Shown: in pieces, positions 60,635 to 64,000 of the stretch
Numbering within the stretch: position 1 is the first letter of the stretch
Layout of the letters: every line of letters begins with the position of its first letter
Assembly (NCBI RefSeq): GCF_008107695.1
Contig: NZ_VIRG01000103.1
Span: forward strand, 1 to 64,000
Direction of reading: 5' to 3'
DNA: 64,000 bases
Origin: Stappia sp. BW2
Lineage (GTDB): Bacteria; Pseudomonadota; Alphaproteobacteria; Rhizobiales; Stappiaceae
The notes under the pieces: generated by a model
Database searches by the model: none
The model's input: only the letters and a program-made list of their open reading frames with translations
Told to the model about the DNA's origin: nothing
Position numbers and translations under genes: made by a program

Positions 60635-61831
60635 ATGGCGACAAATGAGTTGGATCAAATGAACGGACCGAAGAGTTTGGTGTCGCTTGCGAAGACGGTG
60701 CGGGAGAAGGTCTTTGCGATGCTGCCGGCGGACGTGAGTTTGATTGTTTCCAGCAATCCCCTGAATAAGGCCTATCTATCCGGGTATGTGAGCATTGCTC
60801 ATGATCTGGCTCCCAATTACCGTTCCGCAGTTCTCGCCCGGCGCGAGGCTACTGAGTTGGTAACCAGCGCGGCAGATGCCGCGCCGGCCTTCGAGGCTTT
60901 GGGTCGGGGTGAACTGATTCACAGGTACGGAGAGTTCTATTTCGACCGTGCCGAAAGCATCCCCGGCAACTTGACCCAAACACCATCGGCAAGTTTCGAT
61001 GAGGCCTTTACCAAAGCATTGGTCTCCCAGTCGACGCAGGGACGTGTCGGGGTCGACATTTCAGATGACAAAACCCTGTGGCGGCTTTGCGCGGAGGCCT
61101 TCGGAGAGAACCGACTGATAGATGTAACGCGACAGCTTGAAGCATGCCGGGCTGTAAAGCTGCCGGAAGAAGTTACCAGACTGCGGCGTGCGGCGGAGTG
61201 TGTGGAAGCTGGGTTCGCGAGAATTCTGGAGACGGCCCATGCCGGAATGACCGAGCACGATCTCGCCGCGATGATTGCCGAAAAAATGGTTGCCGGGGGC
61301 GGCGTCCCCCGCTTTGTCTCTGTCACCTCGGGGCCCCGGTCGGCACTCGCTGACGCCTATCCGACGAACCGCGTGATCGCTCAGGGGGAAACAATACGCA
61401 TCGATGCTGGTTGTACCTTCGATGGCTACTGGTCGGATATGGGCCGCACGCTGGTGTTCGGAGAGCCGCAGCCGCGGCAGCTTGAACTTTACGAGGCCCT
61501 TCTCCGTGGTCTTGAAGCGATGCTTGATCACCTTCGCGAGGGGGTGAAAGCACAGCATTTGTTCAAGATCGGCGTTGATACGGTACGTGCCAACGGTATT
61601 CCGTCATACCAGCGACAGCACTGCGGACACGGTATCGGGCTGCGCTCCTACGACACTCCGACGATAAACGCGAGCGACGACACCACGCTAAAGGTGGGGA
61701 TGTGCCTCTGTCTCGAAACGCCCTACTACAGGCTGGGCGACGAGGGCATGATGGTCGAAGACACGGTGCTGGTCACGGAGCACGGGTACGAGCCAATCAC
61801 CACGCTGCCGCGCGGGCTGCTCTGCATCTAA
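60635..61831 (+). CDS. M24-family peptidase-like protein (Xaa-Pro aminopeptidase/creatinase fold)
   Basis: 398 residues. The N-terminal domain (about 1-165) is followed by the pita-bread domain. The metal ligands are seen: two aspartates in RIDAGCTFDGYWSDMGRT, the histidine in HCGHGIGL, glutamate in CLETPYY and glutamate in MVEDTVLV. Such enzymes cleave X-Pro bonds or, as creatinase or related hydrolases, C-N bonds. It is encoded just before an amino-acid-type importer. Confidence 0.9.
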   Translation: MATNELDQMNGPKSLVSLAKTVREKVFAMLPADVSLIVSSNPLNKAYLSGYVSIAHDLAPNYRSAVLARREATELVTSAADAAPAFEALGRGELIHRYGEFYFDRAESIPGNLTQTPSASFDEAFTKALVSQSTQGRVGVDISDDKTLWRLCAEAFGENRLIDVTRQLEACRAVKLPEEVTRLRRAAECVEAGFARILETAHAGMTEHDLAAMIAEKMVAGGGVPRFVSVTSGPRSALADAYPTNRVIAQGETIRIDAGCTFDGYWSDMGRTLVFGEPQPRQLELYEALLRGLEAMLDHLREGVKAQHLFKIGVDTVRANGIPSYQRQHCGHGIGLRSYDTPTINASDDTTLKVGMCLCLETPYYRLGDEGMMVEDTVLVTEHGYEPITTLPRGLLCI

Positions 61832-62061
61832 CGTCGTGCAAATTTTCGCGATGAATTTTTCACCTGCCCTGTGAGGTTCGGAAGCCCTCATGCCGCTTGG
61901 CTGCATGGCAGACATTGGCTGCCTGCGCCAGACATCCGCGCGTTTTCTTCCATCTGAAATCGCCGCAAATTATTGAAATTAAAAAGAAAAAATTTCAGTC
62001 TCCCTACCCGAAAAATTCGCGCAACTTGGTCATTGACAAAAGTTTCCTTCGGCGACAGTTT

Positions 62062-62077
62062 ATTTGTAACTACAAAT
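62062..62077. promoter_or_regulatory. Candidate GntR-type operator before the amino-acid SBP gene
   Basis: ATTTGTA-AC-TACAAAT is a perfect 7+7 palindrome, 21 bases upstream of the ATG. TTGACA at 62033 is a candidate -35 box. The TTGTA...TACAA form resembles GntR-family operators. No regulator gene lies in the visible part. Confidence 0.45.
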
Positions 62078-62098
62078 GAAAACAGAGGGACTCTGAAC

Positions 62099-62845
62099 AT
62101 GAACAGCAAGCTCTATACCGCGTTGGCTTTGACCTTGATGGTATCCACCAGCGCCACGTTCGCGACGGCGCGCGACCTCGTTCTGGCCAACGAAGGCGAC
62201 TTCCCCCCCTACAACATGACCAAGGCGGACGGCACGCTTGAGGGGTTCGACATCGATATCGGCACTTCGATTTGCAAAATCATCGAAGCCAATTGTTCCT
62301 GGGTCACGAACGAGTGGAGCGGCATTATTCCGGCGCTGATGGCCAAGAAGTTCGATGTGATAATCGGGGGGATGGGCATCACCGAGGAGCGTCGCAAGAC
62401 CGTCGTGTTTAGCGAGCCTTATGCCCGCACCTACTCCTTCTTCGGCGTCGTTGAAGGGAAAGAACTTGATGTGACGCCAGCAGGTCTCACCGGCAAGACC
62501 GTAGGCGTGCAACAAGGCACGACGAATGCAAAGTATCTTGAAGCCAATTATCCGGACATCAAACTGCAACTTTACCCCTCAATGGACACCCTGACCGCAG
62601 ATCTGAAAATAGGTCGTCTGGACGCCGTTTTTGGTGACGTTGAGCCGTTTACCGGCGGTGAAGGCGAGGGTCCAACGCTGGTAGAGATCGGAGACGGCGT
62701 TGCCGTATCCGAAGGTATCGGAATGGCATTTCGGCCGGAAGACACTGCACTACGGGACGAATTCAATAACGCGCTCAGCCAGATGAAGGCGGATGGGACC
62801 TGGAAGGCTCTGGCCGAGAAATGGGGAATTCCGGTCTACGAGTGA
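62099..62845 (+). CDS. Polar amino-acid-type ABC transporter substrate-binding protein
   Basis: 248 residues, SBP family 3, with signal peptide (NSKLYTALALTLMVSTSATFATA). LANEGDFPPYNMTKADG, GFDIDIGTSICKII, EWSGIIPALMAKKFDVIIGG and MGITEERRKTVVFSEPY are the family signature. Binds a polar amino acid, opine or related cation; the ligand is not identified. The longer frame upstream has no ribosome binding site. Confidence 0.93.
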   Translation: MNSKLYTALALTLMVSTSATFATARDLVLANEGDFPPYNMTKADGTLEGFDIDIGTSICKIIEANCSWVTNEWSGIIPALMAKKFDVIIGGMGITEERRKTVVFSEPYARTYSFFGVVEGKELDVTPAGLTGKTVGVQQGTTNAKYLEANYPDIKLQLYPSMDTLTADLKIGRLDAVFGDVEPFTGGEGEGPTLVEIGDGVAVSEGIGMAFRPEDTALRDEFNNALSQMKADGTWKALAEKWGIPVYE

Positions 62846-62909
62846 TCCGATCGCGAACGGCAGTTGTTCGCAAGCGCAGAGATCCTGATCACAGGCGGCA
62901 AGCTCGACT

Positions 62910-63644
62910 GTGATCACGTCTTCCCTCGTTCCGAAAATGGTGAACTTCTTGATCGACTATCTAACGTCCGGCTGGGGACTGCAATTCCTCAGCGCCATCG
63001 GCACAAGCCTGATGGTCGCGGCGCTCGGTTTCATCTCTTGCATAGTGATTGGTATTCTCTGCACGCTGTTCGCAAGAAGTGGGTTTCGCGGCAGTGTAGC
63101 GCTCGTGAACCTCTACACTTACGTCTTCCGCAGCTTGCCAGACATCCTGCTGTTGATCCTTATCTTTTATACGCTTGACGGGGCAATTCAGGCATTGCTG
63201 AACCTGGTCCCGGGCATGTCGGACATGCGGCTCAGTGCCTATGTTCCCGCTGTCATGTCCACTTCGATCGTCCTCGGCGCCTATGCCACCGAGCTGTTCC
63301 GGGCGGGATGGGCAGATATTCCCCTGGGCCAGCATGAAGCGGGCCGGTCTCTGGGCTTTTCACCTTTTCAGACGCTTGTGCTGATCATCTTGCCGCAGGT
63401 TTATCGCAAGATCATCCCCCATCTGGGGTCGCTCTGTCTCATCAGCATGAAGGAAACTGCGCTGCTGAGCATCATCGGCATTCCCGATATCGTGCGCACT
63501 GCCTCGCTTGGTGCGCGATCGACGGGCTCTCCCTTTGTCTTTTACGGCATCGCTATTGCGATCTTTGTCACCTTTGCCATTCTCTGCTCAAGGATCTTCG
63601 CGCATCTTGAACGCAGCGCTCGGCAGAACCGGGCAGGTGCATGA
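62910..63644 (+). CDS. Polar amino-acid-type ABC permease (HisQ/OccQ type)
   Basis: 244 residues, five helices. VFRSLPDILLLILIFY and the EAA loop GQHEAGRSLGFSPFQTLVLIILPQ are visible. Start at GTG 62910 or ATG 62937. Its TGA overlaps the next permease start (ATGATG). Confidence 0.9.
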   Translation: MITSSLVPKMVNFLIDYLTSGWGLQFLSAIGTSLMVAALGFISCIVIGILCTLFARSGFRGSVALVNLYTYVFRSLPDILLLILIFYTLDGAIQALLNLVPGMSDMRLSAYVPAVMSTSIVLGAYATELFRAGWADIPLGQHEAGRSLGFSPFQTLVLIILPQVYRKIIPHLGSLCLISMKETALLSIIGIPDIVRTASLGARSTGSPFVFYGIAIAIFVTFAILCSRIFAHLERSARQNRAGA

Positions 63645-64000
63645 TGAGTTTGCTTCTTGATTATGCCCGCGAGATCCTCCAGGGGCTTGGAACGACGCTA
63701 AGCCTTTTCGTCATCTCCCTGGCCATCGGCTTCGTGCTGGCGTCAGCAGTTGCCGCCTTTCAGATCCGTTTTCCCGGGATCATGGCGCGCTCTGTCTGGA
63801 GCCTGATGTTCTGCATTCGCGGGGTCCCGCTGCTTCTCATCCTTTACGTCGTGTACTACGGCTTTCCCCTGTTGTCCTTTATCAGGGAAAGCTTCCTGTG
63901 GTCGTTGTTTGCCAGTCCCTACTGGTGCGCGATCATCTGCCTTGCCTTCGTCGAGATGGCATTTACCTCCGAAATCATCCGAGGGGCGTACAACCAGACC
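63641..64000 (+). CDS. Polar amino-acid-type ABC permease (HisM/OccM type), partial
   Basis: The frame from ATG 63641 is open to the right edge (120 codons). ILQGLGTTLSLFVISLAIGF and CIRGVPLLLILYVVYYGFP are permease helices, and FVEMAFTSEIIRGAYNQT runs into the EAA loop at the edge. It pairs with the preceding permease. The rest, and the ATPase gene, must lie outside the window. Confidence 0.9.
   Translation, partial: MMSLLLDYAREILQGLGTTLSLFVISLAIGFVLASAVAAFQIRFPGIMARSVWSLMFCIRGVPLLLILYVVYYGFPLLSFIRESFLWSLFASPYWCAIICLAFVEMAFTSEIIRGAYNQT

Noticed and set aside
1..64000. CRISPR arrays, tRNA or rRNA genes and replication origin
   Set aside because: No regular repeat-spacer array, no cloverleaf-like or rRNA-like sequence and no repABC or iteron pattern was noticed by eye; a covariance-model search was not possible.

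Overview
The window looks like an accessory replicon or genomic island of an alphaproteobacterium. The paa operon order with a branched-chain-type ABC transporter, the TRAP and dipeptide ABC systems, the split YeeE/YedE pair, the partial RHE_PE00001-like protein at the left edge and the small WGR protein all fit a Rhizobiales/Rhodobacterales-type genome with large plasmids. The species cannot be fixed from the sequence alone. No rRNA, tRNA, CRISPR array or replication origin was seen.

Layout. (1) 1-4265: a partial plasmid-type DNA-binding protein, a small WGR-domain protein, a secreted alpha/beta hydrolase, and a DctB-like sensor kinase with an AAA-less response regulator. (2) 4270-4860: a decayed IS6-family transposase and short repeats. 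(3) 4861-25875: a nearly complete phenylacetate catabolon. It holds paaX; a plus-strand operon paaJ-paaABCDE-extra ferritin-like gene-paaZ-paaY; a minus-strand operon paaG-paaI-paaK-paaR; and a second plus-strand operon paaN, a branched-chain-type ABC importer (SBP, two permeases, two ATPases) and a fused enoyl-CoA hydratase/3-hydroxyacyl-CoA dehydrogenase whose C-terminus is cut off. Two GACCG-N2-CGGTC palindromes, one at each promoter region, are probable PaaR operators. (4) 25876-30790: a scar zone with IS21-like, IS630 and IS5 fragments, kup, an orphan Imm11-type immunity gene and one apparently intact IS5-family element. (5) 30816-39501: cydABX, a split YeeE/YedE transporter, a SLAC1/TDT-type transporter, a secreted DsrE-like protein, divergent oxyR-like and peroxiredoxin genes, a Crp/Fnr regulator with two close cysteines, and a DUF2892 membrane protein. 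Three copies of a GGTGA-N5-TCACC palindrome lie upstream of cydA, yeeE and the DUF2892 gene, which suggests one regulon for sulfur or redox stress. (6) 39715-40160: a decayed IS3 transposase. (7) 40367-49855: an M20 amidohydrolase, a helix-turn-helix regulator, a dipeptide/oligopeptide ABC importer with fused ATPases, and a CocE-type hydrolase, together a peptide or amide scavenging locus. (8) 50109-59391: a catabolic locus read in two directions from an IclR regulator: TRAP importer plus two SDR dehydrogenases on one side, and thiolase, acyl-CoA ligase and a tandem PPC/DUF296 protein on the other. (9) 59665-60634: another IS6 relic and gene-poor DNA. (10) 60635-64000: an M24 peptidase-family protein and a polar amino-acid-type ABC importer that runs off the right edge.

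The modules are bounded by decayed insertion sequences, so the window reads as a mosaic of separately acquired catabolic and stress cassettes. The two parts most worth testing are the predicted Crp/Fnr sulfur-redox regulon (30688-39501) and the IclR-controlled thiolase/ligase/PPC pathway (50109-59391).
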